Positions 45,249-53,727 of a stretch of DNA of 64,000 bases are shown here, piece after piece. The position numbers and the translations under genes were made by a program. The stretch is from Gluconobacter sphaericus NBRC 12467 (GTDB lineage Bacteria > Pseudomonadota > Alphaproteobacteria > Acetobacterales > Acetobacteraceae), in the NCBI RefSeq assembly GCF_006539125.1, contig NZ_BJMK01000002.1:1-64000 (forward strand), read 5' to 3'. Position 1 is the stretch's first letter, and every line of letters starts with the position of its first letter. A model generated the notes under the pieces. The model was not told the origin of the DNA and did no database searches. It was given only the letters and a program-made list of their open reading frames with translations.

Positions 45249-45638
45249 CTATTCGGATGTGGAGGGTTCGTGCTGTGCGAGCCGGTCGAGGGCGTCGGCG
45301 TTACGGATGGCCCAGTGATAGAGAAGTTCGACGGGCTCCACGAAGGTCTGTCCGAGTTCCGTTAGGCTGTAATCGACATGGGGGGGCATAATCTGCCGGA
45401 CGTTGCGACGGATGAGGCCCTGCGCTTCAAGATCACGAAGAGTCTGGGTCATCATTTTTTTCGATAGATCGGGGATGCTGCGCTGGAGCTTTCCGGGGCG
45501 TGCCGTACCGCCCAGAAGATGTAGTGTGTGCAGAATCATGGTGGTCCATTTGCCGCTGAAAAGCCTCAGAATTCGGCGCGGCGCACAATCTTCGGCGAAG
45601 GGTGCCTGACGGTAGTGATCGGGCAGTGGCGGGGTCAT
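45249..45638 (-). CDS. HxlR-family transcriptional regulator
   Basis: A 129-aa winged-helix regulator. The motifs are CAPRRILRLFSGKWTTMILHTL, then GTARPGKLQRSIPDLSKKMM with TQTLRDLEAQGLIRRNV and PPHVDYSLTELGQTFVEPVE. The Cys at the family position (EDCAPRR) may be redox-sensing, as in some HxlR/QorR members. It is divergent from a short-chain reductase gene. A 35-bp inverted repeat starts 7 bp upstream of its start, so autoregulation and control of the reductase are likely. Confidence 0.9.
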   Translation of the reverse strand: MTPPLPDHYRQAPFAEDCAPRRILRLFSGKWTTMILHTLHLLGGTARPGKLQRSIPDLSKKMMTQTLRDLEAQGLIRRNVRQIMPPHVDYSLTELGQTFVEPVELLYHWAIRNADALDRLAQHEPSTSE

Positions 45639-45644
45639 GGAGTG

Positions 45645-45679
45645 GGCACCTTCTGGTCACCAGGGCACGAAAAGGTGCC
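45645..45679. promoter_or_regulatory. Candidate HxlR operator
   Basis: Perfect 8-bp arms GGCACCTT (45645-45652) and AAGGTGCC (45672-45679) flank an inner CTGGT-C-ACCAG palindrome. It lies between the divergent HxlR and reductase genes, where HxlR regulators normally bind. Confidence 0.55.
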
Positions 45680-45747
45680 GTCTGGCGGAAATGCGGATGG
45701 TCTTCCAGATGTGGAACAGACCCTGTTTTCTGCAAAGGAAAAATCCC

Positions 45748-46845
45748 ATGACATCTTCTGTTCCTGCCTCTGCCGGAACTTCGGCCCGGATTGCGTTGGT
45801 CGTCGGGGCGACCGGTATTGTTGGCCAGAACATTGCGGCGCGTCTCGTGGCCGAAGGCTGGACCGTGCATGGTCTTGCGCGGAGGCCGCGTCATGATATG
45901 GCGGGCGTGCTGCCGGTTGAGGCCGATCTGCTGGATCTGCCGACGCTGACGCATGCGCTGCGGGATCTGCGGCCGAGCCATGTGTTTTTCTGCTCCTGGC
46001 TGCGTCAGGAGACGGAGGAAGAAAACTGCCGCGTGAATTCCGCGATGATCCGCAATGTGTTCGCTGCTCTGCCGGAGCCGGGGCTTTTGGTTCATGCGGC
46101 GCTGACGACGGGCATGAAGCATTATCTTGGTCCGTTCGAGTCCTATGCGTCCGGCGAGCCGCCGGTGACGCCGTTTCGCGAAGACGCGCCCCGGCTGGAC
46201 CTGTTGAATTTTTATTATGATCAGGAAGACGCGCTTTATGAAGCCGCTGCCCAGCACGGGTTTTCGTGGAGTGTGCATCGTCCGCATACGGTGATCGGCT
46301 ATGCGGTTGGTAATGCGATGAACATGGGCAGCACGTTGGCGGTCTATGCGACGATCTGCCGCGAGACCGGGCGGCCTTTCGTCTTTCCGGGATCTCCCGT
46401 GCAGTGGAATGCCCTGACGGATCTGACCGATGCGCGGCAACTGGCGCGGCAGCTTTTCTGGGCTTCGACCGAGGCCGGGGGACGGAATCAGGCGTTCAAT
46501 ATCGTGAACGGGGATGTGTTTCGCTGGAAATGGCTCTGGCCGCGTCTGGCGGAATGGTTCGGAATCGAGGCTGCGCCGTATCCCGGCCATGCGACGTCCC
46601 TTGAAGAGACGCTGGCGGGGGATGCGGAACTCTGGGAACGGATTGCCACGAAATACGGGCTTGCGGAAAGCCGAATCGAACGGCTGGCTTCGGCCTGGCA
46701 TACGGATGCTGATCTGGGTCGGCCGGTCGAATGTGTGACGGATATCAGCAAAAGCCGCCTCGCGGGGTTTACGGGATATCAGTACACGCCGGACTCTTTC
46801 ACCGATCTGTTTACGCGCCTGCGGGCTGAGAAGCTGATCCCGTAA
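45748..46845 (+). CDS. PRISE-like extended SDR oxidoreductase
   Basis: A 365-aa NAD(P)-dependent reductase. The N-terminal Rossmann motif is VVGATGIVGQNIAARLVAEG, followed by VHGLARRP. The catalytic region has ALTTGMKHYLGPFESY and FYYDQEDALYEAA, in which the PRISE-type (progesterone 5-beta-reductase/iridoid synthase) active-site Lys and Tyr would lie. SVHRPHTVIGYAVGNAMNMG follows. Such bacterial enzymes reduce enones. The ATG at 45748 follows AAAGGA at 8-bp spacing. It is probably controlled by the divergent HxlR regulator, which fits a response to reactive electrophiles. Confidence 0.82.
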   Translation: MTSSVPASAGTSARIALVVGATGIVGQNIAARLVAEGWTVHGLARRPRHDMAGVLPVEADLLDLPTLTHALRDLRPSHVFFCSWLRQETEEENCRVNSAMIRNVFAALPEPGLLVHAALTTGMKHYLGPFESYASGEPPVTPFREDAPRLDLLNFYYDQEDALYEAAAQHGFSWSVHRPHTVIGYAVGNAMNMGSTLAVYATICRETGRPFVFPGSPVQWNALTDLTDARQLARQLFWASTEAGGRNQAFNIVNGDVFRWKWLWPRLAEWFGIEAAPYPGHATSLEETLAGDAELWERIATKYGLAESRIERLASAWHTDADLGRPVECVTDISKSRLAGFTGYQYTPDSFTDLFTRLRAEKLIP

Positions 46846-46962
46846 TATGGGGTTTGCAGGGCCTTGCGGTTTCACGACCGGAAGAGTCCTGCTTTTCGTT
46901 TCAGTCAGTGATATGATGAAGGCTGTCTTCTGAAAACGTGGAATGAGCCTGTCTTGCATCGA

Positions 46963-49056
46963 ATGTTCAGCATGTCGGCCCTGCTCCTGGCAGGGGTTCT
47001 GGGTCTGGGTTCCGTCTCTGCACGGGCGGCCGAAAGTGCGCCTGTTGCGTCCGCGAACGATACCGCGACGCTTGTCACGGATCGCGATGCGGTCGGGCCG
47101 GACCAGCATCTGCGTGTTGGGCTGCGGCTTCAGCTCAAGCCAGGCTGGCATACCTACTGGATCAATCCGGGCGATGCCGGGGACACGCCAACGCTGGATG
47201 TGACGGCTGAGGGCGGTGCGACGGGCAAGGGGGGGGCGATCCACTGGCCAGTGCCGGTGCGGATCAGTGAGGGCGGCCTTATGTCCTACGCTTATATTAA
47301 CGAAGTGACGCTGCCGGAGGATCTGGTTCTCAAGGGCTCCAGCGGGACGACACTTCACGCTCATGCGGAATGGCTTGCTTGTGCGCAGGTCTGTATTCCT
47401 GAAAGTGGTGATTTCACGCTGACGCTTCCGGCTTCCACGGCCGATGTGTCGGAAGGCGGGGCGCAGGCGAGCCTGTTCCGCAAAGCGGAAGCTGCCATGC
47501 CGGTGGCGTCGCCGTTTCCGGCCAGCGTGTCGGGCGGCGGCGTGTTGACCCTTTCGGGCAAGGGGCTGTCTGCGGCGTCCGTGTCGCAGGCATGGTTCCT
47601 GCCGCAGGATGGGGGTGTGATTGATCAGGTGGCGGAACAGCCGCTGCATGTCTCTGACGGCCAGTTGACGCTCGGACTGAAGTTTCTGAAATCAGCGCAT
47701 CGGGACAAGCCGTTGCTGGGCGTGGTCGTGCTCAAGGATGCGGCGGGGCAGGAAAGCCCGTTGCAGATTGAGGCGCGTCCGGTCGGGGGAGCGGCTTCGG
47801 CCCCGGGGCAGGCCCCTGGTCAGGAGGTGCCGACGGGCGCGGGCTGGCTGCGGGTTCTGTTGTTTGCTTTTGTGGGCGGTCTGATCCTGAACCTGATGCC
47901 GTGTGTGTTCCCGGTTCTCGCGATGAAGGCGCTGTCTCTGGCGAAGATGGGCGGTGCCGGACGGGGGGCACAGCTTCAGAGCGCGCTGTTTTACACGCTG
48001 GGCGTGACGGGAGCGTTCGCGGCGCTAGGCATTGTCATGATCGGGCTGCGTCTGGCCGGGTCTGCGGCAGGCTGGGGCTTTCAGTTCCAGTCGCCGGGAT
48101 TTGTGGTCGGCGTGTGCTGGCTGCTGTTCCTGATGGGGCTGAACCTGCTTGGTGTGTTTGAAGTCAGCGCCGGGCGTCTGGGTCAGGTGCAGACGGGCGG
48201 CGGTCGGAGCGGGGACATGATGACGGGCCTGCTGGCGGTTATTGTGGCGACGCCCTGCACGGCGCCGTTCATGGGCGTTGCCATTGCCGGGGCTCTGGGT
48301 GGGCCGCCGGTGATGGGGGTTCTGGTGTTCCTGTCGATGGGGCTTGGGCTGGCATTTCCGTATATTCTCGTGGCCGGTGTTCCGGGTGTGGCATCGCGGA
48401 TGCCGAAGCCGGGGGCCTGGATGGGTATTCTCAAGCAGGTTCTGGCGTTTCCGCTGTTTGCGACCTGTGTATGGCTGCTCTGGGTTGCGGCAATCCAGCG
48501 GGGCGTGACGTTTGTGGCACTGACGGCCGGGGGCGTTGTATTTCTGGGGTTTGCGGGCTGGATTTACGGTGTTGGGCAGCGTCGGTCCATGCTGGAGGGC
48601 GGCCGTGGGACGGTAGCGTTCTGCCGGATCGTGGCTGTGCTGTGTGTTGTGGTTTGTGGGGCCGCGCTGGCGCAGGGGCTGCGGGCCGCGCCTGCTCCTG
48701 TGGTTACGGGCGCTTCGGGGGCCGGGATCGAGCCGTTCTCGGAGGCGCGTCTGGCCGAGCTTCGGGAGCAGGGCAAGCCGGTGTTCATCGACATGACGGC
48801 GTCATGGTGCATTACCTGCATGGTTAATGAGCGTGTGGCGCTGGATGTGCCGTCCGTTCAGCAGGCGTTCCGGGACCGAAAGATCGTGTTTCTCAAGGGG
48901 GATTGGACGAACCGCAATGCGGCGATCGGTGCGTTCCTCAAGGCGCATGGGCGCGATGGTGTGCCGTTCTATATCTATTATGCGCCGCATCAGGATGGCG
49001 TTGTGCTGCCGCAGATCCTGACGCCGGGCATCGTGCTTTCGACGATCGGAAAATGA
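46963..49056 (+). CDS. DsbD/ScsB-like thiol:disulfide interchange protein
   Basis: A 697-aa protein. After a signal peptide comes a periplasmic DsbD-alpha-like domain with WHTYWINPGDAGDTP and CAQVCIPESGDF (paired Cys). About eight TMs follow, with the redox Cys motifs NLMPCVFPVLAMKALSL and VIVATPCTAPFMGVAIAG. A C-terminal thioredoxin-like domain has the active site ASWCITCMVNERVAL. It passes electrons from cytoplasmic thioredoxin to the periplasm. The start is ATG at 46963 or 46972; TTG at 46954 is less likely. A small secreted protein gene follows within 40 bp. Confidence 0.9.
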   Translation: MFSMSALLLAGVLGLGSVSARAAESAPVASANDTATLVTDRDAVGPDQHLRVGLRLQLKPGWHTYWINPGDAGDTPTLDVTAEGGATGKGGAIHWPVPVRISEGGLMSYAYINEVTLPEDLVLKGSSGTTLHAHAEWLACAQVCIPESGDFTLTLPASTADVSEGGAQASLFRKAEAAMPVASPFPASVSGGGVLTLSGKGLSAASVSQAWFLPQDGGVIDQVAEQPLHVSDGQLTLGLKFLKSAHRDKPLLGVVVLKDAAGQESPLQIEARPVGGAASAPGQAPGQEVPTGAGWLRVLLFAFVGGLILNLMPCVFPVLAMKALSLAKMGGAGRGAQLQSALFYTLGVTGAFAALGIVMIGLRLAGSAAGWGFQFQSPGFVVGVCWLLFLMGLNLLGVFEVSAGRLGQVQTGGGRSGDMMTGLLAVIVATPCTAPFMGVAIAGALGGPPVMGVLVFLSMGLGLAFPYILVAGVPGVASRMPKPGAWMGILKQVLAFPLFATCVWLLWVAAIQRGVTFVALTAGGVVFLGFAGWIYGVGQRRSMLEGGRGTVAFCRIVAVLCVVVCGAALAQGLRAAPAPVVTGASGAGIEPFSEARLAELREQGKPVFIDMTASWCITCMVNERVALDVPSVQQAFRDRKIVFLKGDWTNRNAAIGAFLKAHGRDGVPFYIYYAPHQDGVVLPQILTPGIVLSTIGK

Positions 49057-49092
49057 TGTCAGGGCAATGAGACAGGCTCGGGAGGAATGGTC

Positions 49093-49479
49093 ATGAAAGC
49101 ATGGGTGTTTCTTCCGGGACTGTTTCTGACTGCGCTGATGCCTGTCCTTGGTGTGGCGCAGATTCCTCCGACAAATCCGTTCAATGCCGTGAAGATCCTG
49201 CCCGGAAACCCGTTCGGGACGCAGGGCGCGGGAGGTTCGGGGACGGGCGAAGAAATTCGCGTTATGGGACATCGCCGGGCGCCACCGGTTTTTTTCGCCT
49301 CCCCGATCGTGACGCGCTATTTTGAAGACGGCCATACTGAGAGCCGGGTTACCCTTTGGAAGGGTATGACGGCTCATCTGAAATTTGGACGGGATCTGGA
49401 TCATGATCCCGTCACAGGCACCAATACGTCGCGGTTTGGCGAGGCCTATGGAATGTCCTCGCCGTTGTTGCCGCGATAG
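49093..49479 (+). CDS. Small secreted protein, unknown
   Basis: A 128-aa protein with a signal peptide (FLPGLFLTALMPVLGVAQ). The mature part has NPFNAVKILPGNPFGTQGAG and RYFEDGHTESRVTLWKGMTA. I start at ATG 49093 because GGAGG lies 7 bp upstream. It sits 36 bp after the DsbD-like gene and may be in the same operon. It has no Cys in the mature part, so it is not an obvious DsbD substrate. No family is recognised. Confidence 0.6.
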   Translation: MKAWVFLPGLFLTALMPVLGVAQIPPTNPFNAVKILPGNPFGTQGAGGSGTGEEIRVMGHRRAPPVFFASPIVTRYFEDGHTESRVTLWKGMTAHLKFGRDLDHDPVTGTNTSRFGEAYGMSSPLLPR

Positions 49480-49484
49480 GGGGG

Positions 49485-50015
49485 TCAGCGGCCCGTGTTG
49501 CGCGGATCGTCTTGCGGATTGACGTAGGCCATGCTGAACGGCCCCATTCCTGAAACCTGAAGCACGGCCCCTTGGCGTCCTGCCTTAATGGCGTGGGGCA
49601 CGTTGACCGGCAGATGGACGAAGCCGCCCGGTCCAAGCGTGCGCTGCTGCGTCGCGTCGATGTTCTGTCCCACGAAATGCTGGATATTGCCGCTGATGAC
49701 AGTCAGCATTTCATCCAGATTATGGGTGTGGGGCGGGATGAATGATCCGGCGGGCATCATGACGCGCAGGGTGAATGGGCCTGGCTTGCTGGTGTCGCCG
49801 GTCAGGACGGCCATTTTTGTTCCATGCGGGAACATGACAGGAGCGGGTTGCCATTTCACTGCATCGGAGCTCGGAATGATGGTGACGGCGGACTGGTCTG
49901 GTGCGGTTTCCGTCGGAACCGGGGCGCTGTGCGCGAGCGGTGTCACAATGAGCGTTGTGCAGAGTAGCAGGGTTGAGCTGGCGAAATGCTTTTTTGAAAT
50001 ATTGCCGGGGGGCAT
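49485..50015 (-). CDS. Secreted cupin-domain protein
   Basis: A 176-aa protein with a signal peptide (STLLLCTTLIVTPLAHSAP). A single cupin_2 domain follows, with metal-site motifs PAGSFIPPHTHNLDEMLTVI (His, His, Glu) and PVNVPHAIKAG (His). Such periplasmic cupins bind metal or small ligands; some are dioxygenases or isomerases, but nothing here fixes a reaction. It is convergent with the small secreted protein gene, 5 bp apart, and lies 113 bp beyond the TonB receptor's stop. Confidence 0.85.
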   Translation of the reverse strand: MPPGNISKKHFASSTLLLCTTLIVTPLAHSAPVPTETAPDQSAVTIIPSSDAVKWQPAPVMFPHGTKMAVLTGDTSKPGPFTLRVMMPAGSFIPPHTHNLDEMLTVISGNIQHFVGQNIDATQQRTLGPGGFVHLPVNVPHAIKAGRQGAVLQVSGMGPFSMAYVNPQDDPRNTGR

Positions 50016-50128
50016 GGGGGTCTTCTCCGTTTCTTAAAGGCGTATGCGTGCCGTCTTGCGGCAACGCACTGGAGGAGAGGCGGTTTGGAATGCAGGGACA
50101 GGAACCGGTGTCTTCCTGTCCCGTAGGA

Positions 50129-52456
50129 TCAGAAGGCGGTGGAGACCGTTCCGGTCATGGTGAAGCGCGGGGCGACCATGAAGGAGTTTCCGTAGCCGGT
50201 ATAGGACGCCATGTTGCCGCTGTAGACCGTGCTCGGGTCCTTGGCGCTGTAAACCGCGCCCATGGCGCCGGTGCGAACGACGGAGCCTGTGAGGTTCGTG
50301 AAGTTCAGGCGGAATGTTGGGGACTGCGCGAACATGAACGGCTTGAAGTGATAGCCCATCGAGAGCGTGTCGGTGACGTAGCCCGGAATGCGCTGGTCGC
50401 CGGCGATGCTGACGGATTGCGGGCCGGTATAGTGGACCGAACCATTCGCGAAGAAGCCCTTATAGGTGTACGTCAGGCCGAAATTCGCAATGACATGCGG
50501 GGCCATGACGGCCTGCGTGCCTTTGGAGTGCAGCATCGTGTTCAGATACGGATCGAAGACGTTGCTGTCCTGGGTGGCGTGAAGGTATTCGACCGAAGCG
50601 TACGGGCTGAAGCCATGGATGGGGCGTGCCGCGACCATCACGTCAAATCCGCGCATTTGCTGGCTGCCAATATTGAACGGCTTGTAGCTGTTCATGCCCA
50701 CATACTGGTCCACGATGCGGTTCGTGACGTTGTAGTTGAAGAAGGCGACGTCCGCGATGATATGGTCGTCGTGGTAGCGGTAGCCGAGTTCTTCCTTGAT
50801 GGAATACTGGTTTTTGGGGATCGCAACACTGGTATACAGCCAGCCGAGATCGACAGCGCTGGGCTGACGGTAGTCGCCTTCGACGTTCAGGTAGATCTGG
50901 CTGTTGTTATTGATGCGATAGCCGATTGAAAGCTGCGGCAGCGGTGCGGTGCGGTTGGCTTCCTGACGGCCGTAATAGTCCTTGTTCCAGATGTTTGTCA
51001 TGACGAATTTGAAGCCGGCGTCCACCGTCAGGTGGTCGTTGAAATATTTGGCGGTGTCATGCACGAATAGTGAGTGGATTTCGTAACCGGCCGTCTGTTT
51101 GTCGCCAGCTGAAACTTGGTACGCGGCCCAGTTGGGGCTTGGTGCGTTGCCGTCCGCCATCTGGTAGCTGGTGGGGTAGGACTGGATCGTCTGGGTGTTT
51201 TCATACCAGTAGCCGACCGAGAACGTGTTGTGACGGTCGATCTCCCAGTTGAGTTTCGCAACCGTTCCGACCGAGCGGTATTCGTTCTGCAGGAAGTAGC
51301 TGGTCAGACCGCGTGTGGCGCCGCTTGAATCGGTTGTGGTGCCATCAGGCGACGCGTCCCAGCCTTGTCCGAAGCTGAAATAGGGATGGATATCGAGCGA
51401 CAGGCGCGAAGGTAGCGCGATATGGACCGGAGCCGAGATGAAGATCTGGTTCCAGTGATCGTTGTTGTTGCCCCAATAGTTGTTGCTCTTACGATCATCC
51501 GTTCGGCCATAGCCCTGACCGGTGTGTTTGTAGCGGAAGAACTGGTCAGAGGTGGGGTAGTTGTCGATGATGAAATCGGCCGAATTCCAGGACAGGAAGA
51601 ACTTGGCGTTGGAGCCGTTCTTCCAGTCTTTCTGCAGGCCGAAATCGATATGTTTGCGCTGGTTGATGCCAGCGCCCATCCACGACCGGGCATGCGTGTT
51701 GGAGAACGAGAAATAGCCGCGGACGCCGCTATGTCCGATCTCGCCGGATTCGAGGCGGATGAACTCGCGCGACAGGTTGTTGGTGCCATAGGAGAAGTCG
51801 ATCAGGCCGCCGCGTTTCTGCGACGGGGTGCGGGTTTCCTCGGCCATGACGCCCCCGGCTGCCGACATGACGGGAAGGTCCGTTGCGGAGGAACCTGGCG
51901 TGACGCTGACGCTCTCGAGGTTCTCGGAATCGACGTTTTCGCTCAGATATTTGGCAGCGGCCGCCGGGGCACCGTCCACCATCAGTCCCATATCCAGATC
52001 GGTCAGGCCGCGGGACTGGATCTGTCCTCCCTCCATGCCTGACGAATCCGGTGTCGTAACATTGAGGCTGGGCAGGTTCTGGATCAGATCAAGCGCCGTG
52101 CTGGTCGGCGCGCGCATGTTGATGAATTCCTTAGTGACGGTCTGCACGGCGTGTGGCGCGGTTTCGACGCGCATCATGCCGCCACCACCGTTCAGGGCGC
52201 GGCGCGAGGACGTGACGGAGACTGTTTCGGCAGCGGAGGCATTGAGTGCATGCGGACGCGGTGCGGCTGCGGGCCGGGCTTGGGGTGCGGTGTTGCGGGC
52301 CGTGCTGCGGACGGGAGCATGATGACGCGAAATGGGGTGCTTCGTGGTCTGTGCGGCGCGTGCGTCCGTGCCGAATGCAACAAGGGCGCTGCCGGCAAGG
52401 CAGGTTACTGCAAGAAGCTGGCGTCGATAGTCCGGTGACCAACGATTGTCTTTCAT
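50129..52456 (-). CDS. TonB-dependent outer-membrane receptor
   Basis: A 775-aa receptor. The signal peptide ends near TDARAA (residue 35). A Pro/Ala/His-rich linker leads to a plug domain (ALDLIQNLPSLNVTTPDSSG, IQSRGLTDLDMGLMVDGAP), then a 22-strand-type barrel ending in Phe (MTGTVSTAF). The start at 52456 has AGGAG 9 bp upstream. A LysR regulator follows 173 bp upstream on the same strand and the purine cluster lies beyond it, so purines or a siderophore are both possible substrates. No iron-uptake genes are nearby. Confidence 0.87.
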   Translation of the reverse strand: MKDNRWSPDYRRQLLAVTCLAGSALVAFGTDARAAQTTKHPISRHHAPVRSTARNTAPQARPAAAPRPHALNASAAETVSVTSSRRALNGGGGMMRVETAPHAVQTVTKEFINMRAPTSTALDLIQNLPSLNVTTPDSSGMEGGQIQSRGLTDLDMGLMVDGAPAAAAKYLSENVDSENLESVSVTPGSSATDLPVMSAAGGVMAEETRTPSQKRGGLIDFSYGTNNLSREFIRLESGEIGHSGVRGYFSFSNTHARSWMGAGINQRKHIDFGLQKDWKNGSNAKFFLSWNSADFIIDNYPTSDQFFRYKHTGQGYGRTDDRKSNNYWGNNNDHWNQIFISAPVHIALPSRLSLDIHPYFSFGQGWDASPDGTTTDSSGATRGLTSYFLQNEYRSVGTVAKLNWEIDRHNTFSVGYWYENTQTIQSYPTSYQMADGNAPSPNWAAYQVSAGDKQTAGYEIHSLFVHDTAKYFNDHLTVDAGFKFVMTNIWNKDYYGRQEANRTAPLPQLSIGYRINNNSQIYLNVEGDYRQPSAVDLGWLYTSVAIPKNQYSIKEELGYRYHDDHIIADVAFFNYNVTNRIVDQYVGMNSYKPFNIGSQQMRGFDVMVAARPIHGFSPYASVEYLHATQDSNVFDPYLNTMLHSKGTQAVMAPHVIANFGLTYTYKGFFANGSVHYTGPQSVSIAGDQRIPGYVTDTLSMGYHFKPFMFAQSPTFRLNFTNLTGSVVRTGAMGAVYSAKDPSTVYSGNMASYTGYGNSFMVAPRFTMTGTVSTAF

Positions 52457-52629
52457 GCTGCCGGGCTCCTGTCGAAATAAAAGGTTCACTTTGAAAACGG
52501 TATTTATTCGACATTTGGATGTAAAACGGACGTCCTATCCGCACCAAAGATAAAATGTAGGGCAAGCCATTGCCGTTTTTAGGGTGGTGCAAAAATGTTA
52601 CAGTCTGTGTGTCCCAATAGACGTAGGGC

Positions 52630-53553
52630 TCAGGGAGCGGGCTGGGACTGGTTCAGGGGGGACAGGAACTCTTTTTCTAGTTCGGAAATCACCAGCCGTG
52701 CAGCGCCTGAAAGCTGGCGAGAATGGTCCACGCACAGGGCAAGTGTCAGTGGAGGGAGATCGTGGTTGGAAATCGGGATGAAAGCCAGCTCCCCGCGCGT
52801 AACTTCTTCCATGACGTCGAGCGCACTGAGGATTCCGAGGCCGACGCCTTCGCGGACCAGAGACTTGATCATCTGGATATTGTCGGAGGATGCGGCGGCG
52901 TGAATGTCGAGATTGCTGTCGATCTGAAGAATTTCGATCTGGCGGTGCAGGGCGAGCGGGGGCTCGGGCATGATCATGGGATAATTCATCGCCAGACTGA
53001 AACGGGCGTTTTTGCGTTCGGCGACGGGATGCTTCGGTTGGCAGACGAAACCGAGCGGAAAGTCCTTGTGCGCGCGGACCAGAAGACCGCGGGCATGGGT
53101 CGGGTTCAGCAGCAGAGCGAGATCGACCGAACCGCCAATCAGGGTGTCCTGGATGCGGCTGTTGTCAAGGACATGGGTGCAGATGGTAATGCCGGGATGG
53201 GTCGTGCGCATGGCGCGGAGCAGGCGGGGTAGGAAGCCGCGGGTCAGGGCGTCAGGGACCGCGATATCCACCTGTCCCCGACGCAGGCCGCGCATGTCTT
53301 CGATCTGGACGCACATATTGGTCAGGTCCCGCGACCACTGTTTGCCGTGCGCATAAAGCAGTTCGCCGGTTGCCGTAAGGCGCAGGCCGGTGGGCAGACG
53401 CTCGAACAGCGGTGTGCCGAGGGATTCCTCGCCCTGAAGGATCTGCCGGTCGATGGCGGAGGCGGCGATGCGCAGATGTTCGGAGGCGCGACGGATGGAA
53501 CCGTGCTGGGCGACGGCGAGGAAGTAGCGCAGGAAGCGTGAGAAGACAGGCAT
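52630..53553 (-). CDS. LysR-family transcriptional regulator
   Basis: A 307-aa LysR-type regulator. The winged HTH is at about 5-65 (FLAVAQHGSIRRASEHLRIA, then LGTPLFERLPTGLRLTATGE), and the effector-binding domain is at about 90-295. It is divergent from the urate-hydroxylase-like gene with 174 bp between starts, the usual LysR arrangement. It probably controls the purine cluster in response to urate or a breakdown product. It also lies 140 bp before the TonB receptor gene on the same strand and could affect that too. Confidence 0.9.
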   Translation of the reverse strand: MPVFSRFLRYFLAVAQHGSIRRASEHLRIAASAIDRQILQGEESLGTPLFERLPTGLRLTATGELLYAHGKQWSRDLTNMCVQIEDMRGLRRGQVDIAVPDALTRGFLPRLLRAMRTTHPGITICTHVLDNSRIQDTLIGGSVDLALLLNPTHARGLLVRAHKDFPLGFVCQPKHPVAERKNARFSLAMNYPMIMPEPPLALHRQIEILQIDSNLDIHAAASSDNIQMIKSLVREGVGLGILSALDVMEEVTRGELAFIPISNHDLPPLTLALCVDHSRQLSGAARLVISELEKEFLSPLNQSQPAP

Positions 53554-53727
53554 GGAAGAACTGCTCTCTTTTTGCGAACGGGAGGAGCGTTTTTATGGAG
53601 TATACGACCTTGAGGCGGTGTGAAACTATCCCGGCCGACAGGTAGCCTGTCGCTTTTGTTGCGGAAAGACACTCCGGCACCCACTGGAGACTGCCCTGTC
53701 CGTGCCGGTTTTTTGAGGTTTGACCAC

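Noticed and set aside
45433-47649. 738-codon minus-strand open frame
   Set aside because: It crosses HxlR, the PRISE-like gene and the start of the DsbD-like gene in antisense. It is rich in Arg, Pro and His and has no domain.
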